DNA from: Akkermansia muciniphila
GTDB taxonomy: Bacteria > Verrucomicrobiota > Verrucomicrobiia > Verrucomicrobiales > Akkermansiaceae
Assembly (NCBI GenBank): GCA_945888515.1
Contig: CAMDAD010000024.1
Coordinates: 1-47,848 of the forward strand
Direction: 5' to 3'
DNA length: 47,848 bases
Within the stretch, counting starts at the first letter, position 1; the number at the start of each line of letters is the position of its first letter. Made by a program: the position numbers and the translations under genes. Of the stretch, positions 34,647 through 43,705 are shown one piece after another. The notes under the pieces are model-generated. The model had not been told where the DNA came from. It saw only the letters and a program-made list of their open reading frames with translations, and did not search any database.

Positions 34647-35771
34647 ATGACGGACATCAACATTGCGATTGTCGGGCTCGGCTTCGGTGCCGAGTTCATT
34701 CCTATCTACCAGCGTCTCAAGGGCGTGAACATGTATGCCATTTGCCAACGCACCCGCTCGAAACTCGATGAGGTAGGCGATAAATTCAACATCGCCGTCC
34801 GCTACCAAGACTACGAGGAATTGTTGCGCGACCCGAACGTGCATGCCGTGCACATCAACTCGCCCATTCCCGATCACGCCGCTCAGACCATCGCTGCATT
34901 GAAAGCCGGCAAACACGTGGCCTGCACGGTGCCGATGGCGACCTCGGTCGAGGATTGCAAAACGATCGTCGATCTGGTGAAACAAACTGGCTTGAAGTAT
35001 ATGATGATGGAAACCGTTTGCTACGCGCGTGAGTTTCTCTTCATGAAAGAGCTCTACGACAAAGGTGAGCTCGGAAAAATCCAGTTTATCAAAGCATCCC
35101 ACCAACAAGACATGGAAGGTTGGCCAGGTTATTGGCCTGGTCTGCCACCGATGCACTACGCGACGCATTGTGTCGGCCCCATTCTCGGCCTCACGCGCGG
35201 CGAGGCTGAATATGTTTCCTGCTTCGGTTCGGGCACGATTCATGAGTCCATGCACGACTGCTACGGCTCACCATTCGCAGTGGAGACCGCTCACATCAAG
35301 TTCAAGGATAGCGATCTCTCCGCACATGTGTATCGATCGCTTTTCGATGTGGCGCGACAGTATCGCGAGTCCTTCGAGGTATACGGTCAGAAAAAATCGG
35401 TCGAGTGGCCGCTGATCGAACATCGCCCACTGGTCATGCATACGGCAAAAAAACCAGAGCCGGAAATTCCCGAGGAAGTCCCCTGCCCCGACTTCGCCCA
35501 CTACCTGCCCGAGGAAATCCAATTGTTCACGACCGGCGGCGTTTATGGTGGCGATCATGGCGAAGAGCATCTATCTTTCACCCAAGGTGCCGGTCACGGA
35601 GGATCCCATCCACATCTCGTCTATCAATTCGTGAAGATGCTGCAAAGTGGAGTCGACTCCTACCCGAATGCCATCGAGTCCGCTAACATCACTTGCACCG
35701 GAATTCTCTCGCACGAGTCCGCAATGAAAGGCGGCGAGATCATTCGCCTGCCCGAGTGGACGCATCGTTGA
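34647..35771 (+). CDS. Gfo/Idh/MocA-family oxidoreductase
   Basis: 374 residues from the ATG at 34647 (an in-frame ATG at 34629 would add six). The Rossmann fold opens with NIAIVGLGFGAEFIPIYQRL; the AGKHVACTVPMATSVEDCK segment is in the place of the EKP motif, with VPM instead of EKP, so the catalytic Lys is not in its usual context. The C-terminal domain includes GWPGYWPGLPPMHYATHCVGP with His residues that often line the sugar site. Such enzymes oxidise or reduce sugars, inositols or sugar-nucleotide groups with NAD(P). Substrate unknown. Flanked by divergent nadC and a stem-loop at 35803-35826. Confidence 0.85.
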   Translation: MTDINIAIVGLGFGAEFIPIYQRLKGVNMYAICQRTRSKLDEVGDKFNIAVRYQDYEELLRDPNVHAVHINSPIPDHAAQTIAALKAGKHVACTVPMATSVEDCKTIVDLVKQTGLKYMMMETVCYAREFLFMKELYDKGELGKIQFIKASHQQDMEGWPGYWPGLPPMHYATHCVGPILGLTRGEAEYVSCFGSGTIHESMHDCYGSPFAVETAHIKFKDSDLSAHVYRSLFDVARQYRESFEVYGQKKSVEWPLIEHRPLVMHTAKKPEPEIPEEVPCPDFAHYLPEEIQLFTTGGVYGGDHGEEHLSFTQGAGHGGSHPHLVYQFVKMLQSGVDSYPNAIESANITCTGILSHESAMKGGEIIRLPEWTHR

Positions 35772-35802
35772 GCCTGTGGCAGCACACGCGCCCTTGACTG
35801 TT

Positions 35803-35826
35803 CCGAAGCGCGCCCTTGCGCTTCGG
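35803..35826. terminator. Perfect stem-loop after the oxidoreductase gene
   Basis: CCGAAGCGC (35803-35811) pairs with GCGCTTCGG (35818-35826) around a 6-base loop. There is no T tract, so it may end transcription weakly, protect the mRNA end, or separate this gene from pxpBCA. Confidence 0.5.
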
Positions 35827-35901
35827 TAGCTAGCATCGCTGAGAATACCATGGCCTCTTTTTCCCCTTGCCGAATCAGGGGCGCTGCGAAAACATGCGGG
35901 T

Positions 35902-36564
35902 GTGTTTGATGCATCGACTGCCATACTCTCCACGCACGCCATCCGCTATGGCAGGGACGCGTGGCTCGTCGAGTTTGCGGAGGAAGCGGGCGACGAGTCC
36001 TTTGCCATCGCTGCGATGCTCCGTGAGCAACTGGAGAAACATCCTCCCCCACACCTGAGCGAGTTCTGCTTTGCCTACACTCGTGTATTGCTGGAATTTG
36101 CATCAGAACAATGCCCGACCCAGGCACCGGAATTTTTCTCAATGGAACAACGGCCCCATGCTGCGAGAAAACGGATCATCGAAGTTTGTTATGATGGCGA
36201 AGATTTGCAGCGAGTGGCGCAACACTGCCACTTGACGGTCGATGAAGTGATCGCAGTGCACAGCAGCGCGCGCTATCGAGTCCACTTTCTCGGATTTGCC
36301 CCCGGCTTTCCCTACTTGAGCGGGCTACCCGCACGCCTCAACACGCCGCGACTTGATTCTCCGCGCACCCGCATCGCTGCGGGATCCGTCGGCATAGGCG
36401 GAGCTCAGACTGGCATTTATCCGCTGCCGACGGCGGGTGGTTGGAACATCATCGGGCGCATGCAAGATCCGCTTTTCGACCCGTCCGCCCCGCTCGCCGA
36501 GTGCACTTTGTTGCGGGCGGGCGATGAACTAGAATTTCGCGCCGTGACCTCTTTTTCCCGATGA
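35902..36564 (+). CDS. pxpB: 5-oxoprolinase subunit B
   Basis: 220 residues from a GTG at 35902; no ATG fits, and the frame stays open further upstream. The family core GRDAWLVEFAEEA (the usual GD-ALLVEFG), HSSARYRVHFLGFAPGFPYLSGL, RIAAGSVGIGGAQTGIYPLPTAGGWNIIGR is clear. PxpB with PxpC forms the part of 5-oxoprolinase that activates or phosphorylates 5-oxoproline. In this clade the N-terminal 40 residues diverge. It overlaps pxpC by ATGA. Confidence 0.93.
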   Translation: MFDASTAILSTHAIRYGRDAWLVEFAEEAGDESFAIAAMLREQLEKHPPPHLSEFCFAYTRVLLEFASEQCPTQAPEFFSMEQRPHAARKRIIEVCYDGEDLQRVAQHCHLTVDEVIAVHSSARYRVHFLGFAPGFPYLSGLPARLNTPRLDSPRTRIAAGSVGIGGAQTGIYPLPTAGGWNIIGRMQDPLFDPSAPLAECTLLRAGDELEFRAVTSFSR

Positions 36565-37445
36565 GCGCTCCCCCCTTTTCCTCTCGCGCCCTCTTCCGCG
36601 TGATCCACGCGGGTGCCATGACAAGCCTGCAGGACCGTGGAAGACCCGGACTGAAAGCATGCGGCATTCCTTGCGGAGGAGCCATGGATCTAAATTCAAT
36701 CAATCGCTTGAATCAAATGTTTGATCAAGAATCGGATCTAGCTTGCTGGGAAATGCTTTGGGCTAGCCTGCAGGCGGAATGCCTGGGTGATTGTGTCATT
36801 GCTTACGCTGGCGATGCGCAAGGTTATGTCAATGAATGCGCCGTTGCCGCCGAGCGCACGATCACTATGCGTTGCGGCGATCGTCTTCGCTTTCAAGCAC
36901 GCGGACAGTCGCTCTGGACCTACCTCGGTGTCGGAGGTGGCTGGCATGGACCACAATGGTTCGGTAGTCAATCCGTCTGGCCAGACGGAGGCATGGGACG
37001 TTTGCTCAGAGATGGCGATATTCTGAGCGCGGCAGGAGCTCCGGCGTGGCAACTTCCGGAAGGTGTATCCGCACGCTTCCTGCGCGCCGAAAATTCGATG
37101 AGAAACTCACACTTCCGCGTGTTTAAGGGACCGCAGTGGCTAGCTTTTCCCGAGGCTGCGCGCGAATCATTTTTTCAGTCACCCTGGCGCATTTCCGAAC
37201 AGAGCAACCGCGCAGGCTTCCGTTTGGAAGGCCCTGCACTTTCCGTACCCGAAAAACAATGGATCAGCGAACCAATCGTAGTAGGATCGATCCAAGTTCC
37301 CGCCAATGGTCAACCGATTGTCCTTCTCAACGATGGCCCCACCGTTGGCGGCTACGCAAAAATCGCCGTTCTTCATCCCGATGATCTCAACCGTTTCCGG
37401 CAGTTTCCCCCCGGTTGCTTGATCACATTCTCGCTCCTCTCATGA
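36561..37445 (+). CDS. pxpC: 5-oxoprolinase subunit C (biotin-dependent carboxylase-like domain)
   Basis: 294 residues. The N-terminus FRVIHAGAMTSLQDRGRPGL, GAMDLNSINRLN and the SNRAGFRLEGPAL stretch are family landmarks of the KipA/PxpC group, whose fold resembles urea-amidolyase domains. The protein acts with PxpA and PxpB to hydrolyse 5-oxoproline (pyroglutamate) to glutamate with ATP. Both ends overlap neighbours by ATGA. Confidence 0.93.
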   Translation: MSAPPFSSRALFRVIHAGAMTSLQDRGRPGLKACGIPCGGAMDLNSINRLNQMFDQESDLACWEMLWASLQAECLGDCVIAYAGDAQGYVNECAVAAERTITMRCGDRLRFQARGQSLWTYLGVGGGWHGPQWFGSQSVWPDGGMGRLLRDGDILSAAGAPAWQLPEGVSARFLRAENSMRNSHFRVFKGPQWLAFPEAARESFFQSPWRISEQSNRAGFRLEGPALSVPEKQWISEPIVVGSIQVPANGQPIVLLNDGPTVGGYAKIAVLHPDDLNRFRQFPPGCLITFSLLS

Positions 37446-38161
37446 ATCACCCCGATCTGAATTGTGACCTCGGCGAGCACGAGACCATCACTACCACAGC
37501 CGCTATTATGGAATGCATCGGCTCCGCTAACATCGCCTGTGGCGGGCACGCGGGCACGAACGAGTCGATGCGACGCTGCATCGAACTCGCCCTGCGATAC
37601 AAAGTAAAAATCGGCGCACATCCGGGACTGAGTATCGATGGCGGACGGGGCCATCGTTTTCCCACCCCCGCGAAGCTCAAGAGCTTGCTGGATGAGCAAG
37701 TATTGCCGTTCCATGAGATGGTCGGCTCTCACGGAGGCGTCTTGCATCACATCAAGCTCCACGGCACTCTCTATCACGCTACCGATCAGGACGCTGAGCT
37801 GGCCGAAGCATATCTCGACTGGTGCGCTGAGCACATAGCCAGCAGTTTCCTTTACTGCCGGAGCGGCGCGGCTACCTCACAACTCGCAGCCAGCAAGGGA
37901 CGACCGCTCCGTAACGAGTGTTTTCTTGATCGCGCGTATGAGGCTGATGGCTCGCTGCGCGAAAGACAGCATGACGATGCCGTTTTTCATGAATTGTCTC
38001 AACTGAAGCATCGCCTAGAACTCTGGCGCGATCAGCAGGTACTGGAGGCAAGGAACGGCGAACATCTGGCGCTCGCATGCGACACCTTCTGCTTGCACAG
38101 CGATAGCCCGCAGGCGCTGGCATTTGCACGATTCACCAAGGAATTTTTTATGATCCATTGA
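37442..38161 (+). CDS. pxpA: 5-oxoprolinase subunit A (LamB/YcsF family)
   Basis: 239 residues from the ATG at 37442, which overlaps the pxpC stop (ATGA); earlier in-frame starts would run deep into pxpC. The N-terminus NHPDLNCDLGE, SANIACGGHAGTNESMRRCIELAL, KIGAHPG and VKLHGTLY (here IKLHGTLY) are LamB/YcsF signatures. It completes the pxpBCA set for recycling 5-oxoproline. Confidence 0.94.
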   Translation: MNHPDLNCDLGEHETITTTAAIMECIGSANIACGGHAGTNESMRRCIELALRYKVKIGAHPGLSIDGGRGHRFPTPAKLKSLLDEQVLPFHEMVGSHGGVLHHIKLHGTLYHATDQDAELAEAYLDWCAEHIASSFLYCRSGAATSQLAASKGRPLRNECFLDRAYEADGSLRERQHDDAVFHELSQLKHRLELWRDQQVLEARNGEHLALACDTFCLHSDSPQALAFARFTKEFFMIH

Positions 38162-38183
38162 TTTCTCGTTAGCCAATTTGTGC

Positions 38184-38212
38184 TTGCTGATGTAGCGTCT
38201 ATTTTCTAGGTT
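38184..38212 (+). promoter_or_regulatory. Possible promoter of the ROK kinase gene
   Basis: TTGCTG (38184-38189) and TAGGTT (38207-38212) are 17 bases apart. The predicted start, about 38219, leaves only about four bases before the ATG at 38223, so the mRNA would be almost leaderless. Confidence 0.45.
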
Positions 38213-38222
38213 TTTTCACTGT

Positions 38223-39170
38223 ATGACTGACACACTATTGGCGATTGGCATAGATTTTGGCGGCACCACCATTAAGATCGGAGTTCTTCATCAAAGCAAT
38301 TTGATCGATTCCGCTCCTCCTATCGGCACGCAGGACTTTGACGGTCCGGATGCGCTCATCGATGCCATGGCACGCGTGATCCACGAATTGCGCGAACGCC
38401 ATGCAGGGATCGCTGCGATTGGCGTGGGCATGCCCGGATTTGTCGATTTCGAAAATGGCATCGTGCATAATTTGACCAACGTCAGAGGCTGGGTAGAGAT
38501 CCCTCTTAAAAAACGATTGTCTGACATCACACATCTTCCTACCGTCGTAGAAAACGACGCGAACTGCATGGCTTATGCTGAGTGGAAATGCGGAGCCGGT
38601 CGCGGATTAAAGCATCTGATCGCCGTCACTATGGGAACAGGTGTCGGCGGTGGGCTCATCGTCAACGGGCAAATGGTGCGTGGAGCACGCTATGGGGCGG
38701 GAGAAATCGGACAAACCAGCATCGACTACCAAGGTCGTGCTGGTGCCTACGGAAATCGCGGTGCGTTGGAAGACTATGTCGGCAATAACGAAATTGCCGC
38801 CGATGCGCGCAATGCCTACGAAGCCCAAGGCATATATAAAAACATCAGCGATTGCTCGCCTGCAGCACTCTCCAGCGCGGCGCACAAGGGAGATCCCATC
38901 GCCTTGCAAATTTGGGATGATGTAGCGCGGAAGCTCGCCACCACGGTCATGAATTGCTGCTGGCTGCTCAATCCGGAAGCCATTGTCATTGGCGGCGGCG
39001 TAGCGAAAGCGGGAGACCTTTTGCTAGAGCCCTTGCGAAAGCACCTCTTCGCCCAGCTCTCTGGTCCCTTCAAAGACCATCTGAGCATCCTGCCCGCTCG
39101 CTTCGGATCGGAAGCTGGCATGGTCGGGGCCGCCACGCTAGCGCTCGAAGAAGCCGGTTACAGCTTCTGA
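38223..39170 (+). CDS. ROK-family sugar kinase lacking the zinc site
   Basis: 315 residues. The phosphate-binding start AIGIDFGGTTIKIGV, the catalytic Asp112 in VENDANCMAYAE, and the ATP-binding GTGVGGGLIVNG are those of ROK glucokinases. The zinc site is gone: GEIGQ has Gln164 where GEIGH has His, and the CxCGxxGCxE motif reads GAYGNRGALE (174-183), so all three Cys are replaced by Gly, Tyr and Ala. It may act on glucose or another hexose. Its own promoter is proposed at 38184-38212. Confidence 0.87.
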   Translation: MTDTLLAIGIDFGGTTIKIGVLHQSNLIDSAPPIGTQDFDGPDALIDAMARVIHELRERHAGIAAIGVGMPGFVDFENGIVHNLTNVRGWVEIPLKKRLSDITHLPTVVENDANCMAYAEWKCGAGRGLKHLIAVTMGTGVGGGLIVNGQMVRGARYGAGEIGQTSIDYQGRAGAYGNRGALEDYVGNNEIAADARNAYEAQGIYKNISDCSPAALSSAAHKGDPIALQIWDDVARKLATTVMNCCWLLNPEAIVIGGGVAKAGDLLLEPLRKHLFAQLSGPFKDHLSILPARFGSEAGMVGAATLALEEAGYSF

Positions 39171-39242
39171 TCCATTCCCGCGTCGGCACTATGACAGGTC
39201 TCTCGGAAAATACAAAAAAATCCAACTTTCCCCAGAAAATTC

Positions 39243-39270
39243 TTGCCCGAGCAGTGAAAGTATTTACATT
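39243..39270 (+). promoter_or_regulatory. Possible promoter of the Verru_Chthon A gene
   Basis: TTGCCC (39243-39248) and TACATT (39265-39270), 16 bases apart, with a leader of about 20 bases to the ATG at 39296. Confidence 0.4.
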
Positions 39271-39295
39271 GTGCTTGTAGACCTTCTTTTACCCT

Positions 39296-42200
39296 ATGAA
39301 GCTCATAAATCCCAAGTCATCCTCTTCCCAGGGGTTCACTCTCATTATCACGATCAGCTTGCTCGTGCTCCTGACGCTGGTAGCGATAGGTTTGCTATCA
39401 CTTTCTGCTGTGACTCTGCGTGGCAGTGCGCAAGCAGTTGCGCAACGCGTGGCGAAGGACAACGCTCGCATGGCCATGATCATCGCGCTGGGGCAGTTGC
39501 AGAAACATGCGGGCAGTGACACACGCGTCACTGCGGCAGCTGATATCGCCGGATCCAGCGGCGGAAACGTGGCCGCCGCAGGCGCAGTACCCGTGAACAA
39601 TAATTCAATTAACACTCTCAGCAAGGGCCTCACAGCGGTGCAAAACGGTTCACGATTCTGGACAGGCGTCTGGCAAAACCGCGATACCGCCGCACAAATC
39701 TCTACGCGAACCCCGTCGCCCTATTTAGTCCAGTGGCTCGTCAGCGGCAACGAAACCCGATTCGTCAATACCCCCACCGGAACGCACAATGGCTTTCTTC
39801 CCAACAATGCCACGATCGCAGTCAACGGCAGTGGTGTGATCGGCGATCCGAAACGTTCCGTCGTTCTAGCCGGAAAAAATACCGTCGGTGTGCCTGGTCC
39901 TACCACCATCGGCAACTACGTTTCCGCTCCCACGGTGGATGTTAGAACGAATGCGACCAATCTCACGACGGGACGCTATGCTTGGTGGGTGGGCGATGAG
40001 GGAGTCAAAGCCAAAATCAACATCCCGCAGCGAGTCACCGACAGCACGCAATACGCGGCCCTCAGCGCACAGCGGCGCGGCTGGGATTCGGTAGCCGGAT
40101 TTGGTGAATACCCCGCCCCTAATACTCCCGGAAACCTCAGCCTACCGCGTCTCGCCACGGTAGCGGAATCCAGCCTGCTCATGCCTGCTGTGGGCATCAA
40201 AACGGGAGGCGTTTCCCCTTTGCAAGCTGCCTTTCACAGCGCCACCGCCGACAGCTTCGGACTGCTTGTCGATACCCTCAATGGCGGCACCAAGGTAGAT
40301 CTGCATCGCATTCTGTCGGGCCCTCTGCCCACCTCTCGTGATTCCCGCCTGCCCACCACTTTCGCCAATTACCCCATTAGCAGACAAAATATCATTCCCA
40401 CCACCTTCGCCAGTAGCATGCGTGCTCCACGCTGGGATGCCCTCAAAGAATTTTATGATCGCGGCAGGAATCTTGCCTCCGATGGCAGCTTGCTGGTGAG
40501 AGCACCAACGGACAATTTCTCCGGTGCCATCGCCCCCATGATCACTGACTTCCGCATCCTCATGGGTGTGCGATTCGTCCCCACCGGAGCCGGTTACAAA
40601 GCGAACCCCTGCGGAAAAATCGCCATCGCCATCGCCAACCCCTACTCTACTCCCCTGCGCTGGACGAGCGATCTCGAAGTCGAACTGCGCAACTCGACAC
40701 CTCCCGGCAACCGTCCCTCACGGATCTGGAACTACTCGCGCGCCATTTTCATCAATGGCGACCCTGTGGAGGAAGCTGTGTTCAACAACGCGTTCTTCCG
40801 CATTCCCGCCAGCACCCTGCAACCGGGCGAGGCGAGATCCTACACTCTGGCCGGAGCCACCGTCCGCCCGGCTGGCACGGGAACCGCTCGTGTGGTGTGC
40901 CCACTCGCGCCCTTCAGCAGCGCCGCGCCCTTCGATTTCAACCGTTGCCTTGAGCTGGATCTAAACGTCGCACCGGTCGCGACCTTCAGCGCGTTCGACG
41001 TCCGCGAAAGCTGGCAAACCACCCAAGTCACGGTTGACATGAAACTGGCAAGCGGATCCAGCGCGCAGTCGCTCTGCCGCATCGAAGACTTGGAACTGGA
41101 CAATGGCTACTTTTCTCCCAACACCCGCAGCTTCCAAGCATCGGAATTGCCTCAACTCAGAAGTCCTGTTCCCCTGATGCTCTATAGCTTCCAAATCAGC
41201 CGCCCCGGCATCAATTACCTCGGCGATGGATTGATGCCCACCGGCTATGAAATGGGACAACGCTCTTCAACGATGCGCACCTTTTATGACTTCAATATGC
41301 ATGGCACCCGATTCTTTAAATCGATCGCCAGCTACAATCCCGCGCCGTTTTTTATGGAGAGCAACAACAGCATCGGACAACTGCCCACTGCCGCTCCCGG
41401 AGGAGACACCGGTACCGCGTTTACCCGCAATCTCGCTGCCACCAATCTTCCCTGGGGGCGTGATTTGCTCAGTGGCAGCCCACGCACCTTGCTTTTCACC
41501 TCACCCACTCAATTTACCTCACTGGCGCAGTTCCAGCATGCAGACCTGACAGGTGATGACATCGCCGCATCCATCGGTCACCAACCCGCCTATGCTGTCG
41601 GCAACTCCTACGCCAATCCCTATGTAAAACGCGCGCTCACCACGCAGTCCCGTACGGACTACAAATTGTTCGGCTTCCCCAACCCCAGTGCTGCAGCCAT
41701 GGTCAGGCGGAATTACTACGACATCGCCTACCTCTTGAACACATCTCTCTGGGATAGTTACTACCTGTCAGCTACACCGCAAAGTGGCTCTTCTTCCAAC
41801 TTTGGCAGCATTTCTGATAATCCCGCGTTTGTTGCCTACAATCCTAATACCAGCACGCTGAACGATCCCATCACTTCCGCTTCCCAACTACTGATCGACG
41901 GAGCTTTCAACGTCAACTCGACCGATAAAAATGCCTGGAAAGCCTTCCTCGGCAGCTCGAAACATTTTCGTCACCGCGTCGATACCGCTGCAAATCCAGG
42001 AGCCGCATTCCCTCGCAGCTTGGAACAGCTCAATACCTCCGCCAATCCCCCCACAGGCACCGCCGCAGATTCTTTTTCCGGATACCGCCGCCTTACGGAT
42101 TTGGAGCTCGACGCCCTCGCCACGGAAATGGTGCGCCAGGTGCGCCTGCGCGGCCCTTTCCTCTCGCAATCGCATTTCATCAATCGCTTCATTGGCGACA

Positions 42201-42817
42201 TCAATCGTCAACCGGTGCTCACCCGTAGCGGAGCTTTGCAAACTGCCATCGATGAGAGCGGCATCAACATCAACAACACTGCCACACGCTCCGCCTTCCG
42301 CAACATAGACCGCAACCTTGACCGTGTAACGTTGGCAGGACAATCCTCGGGTCACCCCCGCGCCGACCTGGATGGAGCTGACACCGGCAACCGCCCTCCA
42401 GATGCAGACAGTTCCGTTCCGGACTGGTCCTCCACCTCGCGGGACAATAACTTCGGCGCTGTCGCCAGTATCATCGCCGACCGCGAGATGTTCACGAGCA
42501 TGAAAAACGAACAAGGTTTCCGCTCGACAGCGATTCCTGGCTGGCTTACACAAGCCGACGTGCTGCAAGTGATCGGTTCCTCGATCTCTCCCCGCTCGGA
42601 TACCTTCCGCATCCGCTCCTACGGTGAGGCCCTGGATCCCGCAGGTAATCCGATCGCGAAAGCCTATTGCGAAGCGGTGGTGCAGCGCACTCCCGACTAC
42701 GTTGACCCCACGAACAATCCCACCGTTCGCGGTGCAGCTCTCACACCACTCAACCGCTTTTATGGACGCCAATTCAAAATCGTTTCCTTCCGCTGGCTCA
42801 CCGCGCAAGAAATTTAA
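39296..42817 (+). CDS. Verru_Chthon cassette protein A-like giant pseudopilin
   Basis: 1173 residues. The prepilin-like N-terminus SQGFTLIITISLLVLLTLVA (residues 11-30) lacks the Glu at +5, as in GspK and in the Verru_Chthon cassette A family, which is found in Verrucomicrobia. The motif LSLSAVTLRGSAQAVAQRVAK and then ARMAMIIALGQLQKHAG is what I know of that family, as is the end FKIVSFRWLTAQEI. The large extracytoplasmic part is rich in Asn, Thr, Ser and Pro without other known domains. The family's role is not established; a place in a pilus-like or secretion structure is inferred from the prepilin motif. The usual cassette partners B, C and D are not adjacent. Confidence 0.75.
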   Translation: MKLINPKSSSSQGFTLIITISLLVLLTLVAIGLLSLSAVTLRGSAQAVAQRVAKDNARMAMIIALGQLQKHAGSDTRVTAAADIAGSSGGNVAAAGAVPVNNNSINTLSKGLTAVQNGSRFWTGVWQNRDTAAQISTRTPSPYLVQWLVSGNETRFVNTPTGTHNGFLPNNATIAVNGSGVIGDPKRSVVLAGKNTVGVPGPTTIGNYVSAPTVDVRTNATNLTTGRYAWWVGDEGVKAKINIPQRVTDSTQYAALSAQRRGWDSVAGFGEYPAPNTPGNLSLPRLATVAESSLLMPAVGIKTGGVSPLQAAFHSATADSFGLLVDTLNGGTKVDLHRILSGPLPTSRDSRLPTTFANYPISRQNIIPTTFASSMRAPRWDALKEFYDRGRNLASDGSLLVRAPTDNFSGAIAPMITDFRILMGVRFVPTGAGYKANPCGKIAIAIANPYSTPLRWTSDLEVELRNSTPPGNRPSRIWNYSRAIFINGDPVEEAVFNNAFFRIPASTLQPGEARSYTLAGATVRPAGTGTARVVCPLAPFSSAAPFDFNRCLELDLNVAPVATFSAFDVRESWQTTQVTVDMKLASGSSAQSLCRIEDLELDNGYFSPNTRSFQASELPQLRSPVPLMLYSFQISRPGINYLGDGLMPTGYEMGQRSSTMRTFYDFNMHGTRFFKSIASYNPAPFFMESNNSIGQLPTAAPGGDTGTAFTRNLAATNLPWGRDLLSGSPRTLLFTSPTQFTSLAQFQHADLTGDDIAASIGHQPAYAVGNSYANPYVKRALTTQSRTDYKLFGFPNPSAAAMVRRNYYDIAYLLNTSLWDSYYLSATPQSGSSSNFGSISDNPAFVAYNPNTSTLNDPITSASQLLIDGAFNVNSTDKNAWKAFLGSSKHFRHRVDTAANPGAAFPRSLEQLNTSANPPTGTAADSFSGYRRLTDLELDALATEMVRQVRLRGPFLSQSHFINRFIGDINRQPVLTRSGALQTAIDESGININNTATRSAFRNIDRNLDRVTLAGQSSGHPRADLDGADTGNRPPDADSSVPDWSSTSRDNNFGAVASIIADREMFTSMKNEQGFRSTAIPGWLTQADVLQVIGSSISPRSDTFRIRSYGEALDPAGNPIAKAYCEAVVQRTPDYVDPTNNPTVRGAALTPLNRFYGRQFKIVSFRWLTAQEI

Positions 42818-43673
42818 GCGCTCGCTGTTTGCACTGATCGTCTCCATGGCGGCAGTATTTCCGATGCACGCCCAGGAAGCGAATGTTTCGATGAAAATCG
42901 ATCTTGTCTCTTGGGGTGATGCCATCGGCGGTCTCTCTCTCAAAGCGGGAGAAGGCGATGGCACCCTGGTGGCCATGCCGTTTCAGTATTCGAAACCCGC
43001 GAAGTATAGTGGTCCGCAGTTGATGGAAATCCACAAATCGGGCAATGGCGGCATTGCTCCCCGCCCTGAGCCCAGCGAGGAAGACAAAAAACACATGTCG
43101 ATACCGCTGATCATCAAAGAGGAAGCCGCCGATCCGTCTCAACCCAAAAGTGCTAAATCCGCCTTGCAGGTGGATTTGGAAAAACGCCGCCTAGAGAAAC
43201 CGACACTCGTCTGCCTCGTTCCTCTCCCCTCGAATTGCCGTCGTGCCACCGTGCTGCTCGCACCGGCAGAAGCGGGCACTTATCTCGCCTACGTCATCGA
43301 CGACGATCCGAGCAAGCTGCCCATGGGCCAGCTGCGCATTCACAACCTCAGCAACTACCCGATCGCTGTCCGCTGCAATGAAAAAGAGGCGAAAGAAATG
43401 AAAACCCGTGATACGATGCTGGTGGCCGCGCCACAGCAGCAGTGCCTTTACGAAATCGCCTGCAAAGACACGGATGAGTGGCGCATCGTCGAAAATAACA
43501 TCATTCCTGTCCGCGCGAATGAGCAAACGCAGATGATCATTCTCAAAAGCAAAAACCAATACTTCCTCTCAGCCGATGGTGCTGCGGGAAGCTTCCTGCA
43601 AACGGTCATACTGCGCCGTCTGCCCGCCGCTCCGGAGCCCGAGCCAGCACCTGCACCGGCTCCCGGCCCCTGA
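42762..43673 (+). CDS. Secreted protein of unknown function, partner of the Verru_Chthon A protein
   Basis: 303 residues from the ATG at 42762, which lies inside the last 56 bases of the previous gene; a start at 42846 would cut into the signal peptide. The N-terminus has a basic stretch and a hydrophobic core ending MHAQEA, a good signal peptidase I site. The mature protein is rich in beta strands and ends in a Pro/Ala/Glu tail (PEPEPAPAPAPGP). No family is recognised. The overlap suggests translation coupled to the upstream gene. Confidence 0.7.
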   Translation: MDANSKSFPSAGSPRKKFKRSLFALIVSMAAVFPMHAQEANVSMKIDLVSWGDAIGGLSLKAGEGDGTLVAMPFQYSKPAKYSGPQLMEIHKSGNGGIAPRPEPSEEDKKHMSIPLIIKEEAADPSQPKSAKSALQVDLEKRRLEKPTLVCLVPLPSNCRRATVLLAPAEAGTYLAYVIDDDPSKLPMGQLRIHNLSNYPIAVRCNEKEAKEMKTRDTMLVAAPQQQCLYEIACKDTDEWRIVENNIIPVRANEQTQMIILKSKNQYFLSADGAAGSFLQTVILRRLPAAPEPEPAPAPAPGP

Positions 43674-43705
43674 TCCACCACTGCCGCAATTGAGCGATTT
43701 CTTCA

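Noticed and set aside
41888-42976. Open frame of 362 codons on the minus strand opposite the Verru_Chthon A gene
   Set aside because: The sense protein has a family-specific N- and C-terminus; the antisense translation has no domain and no plausible start context.
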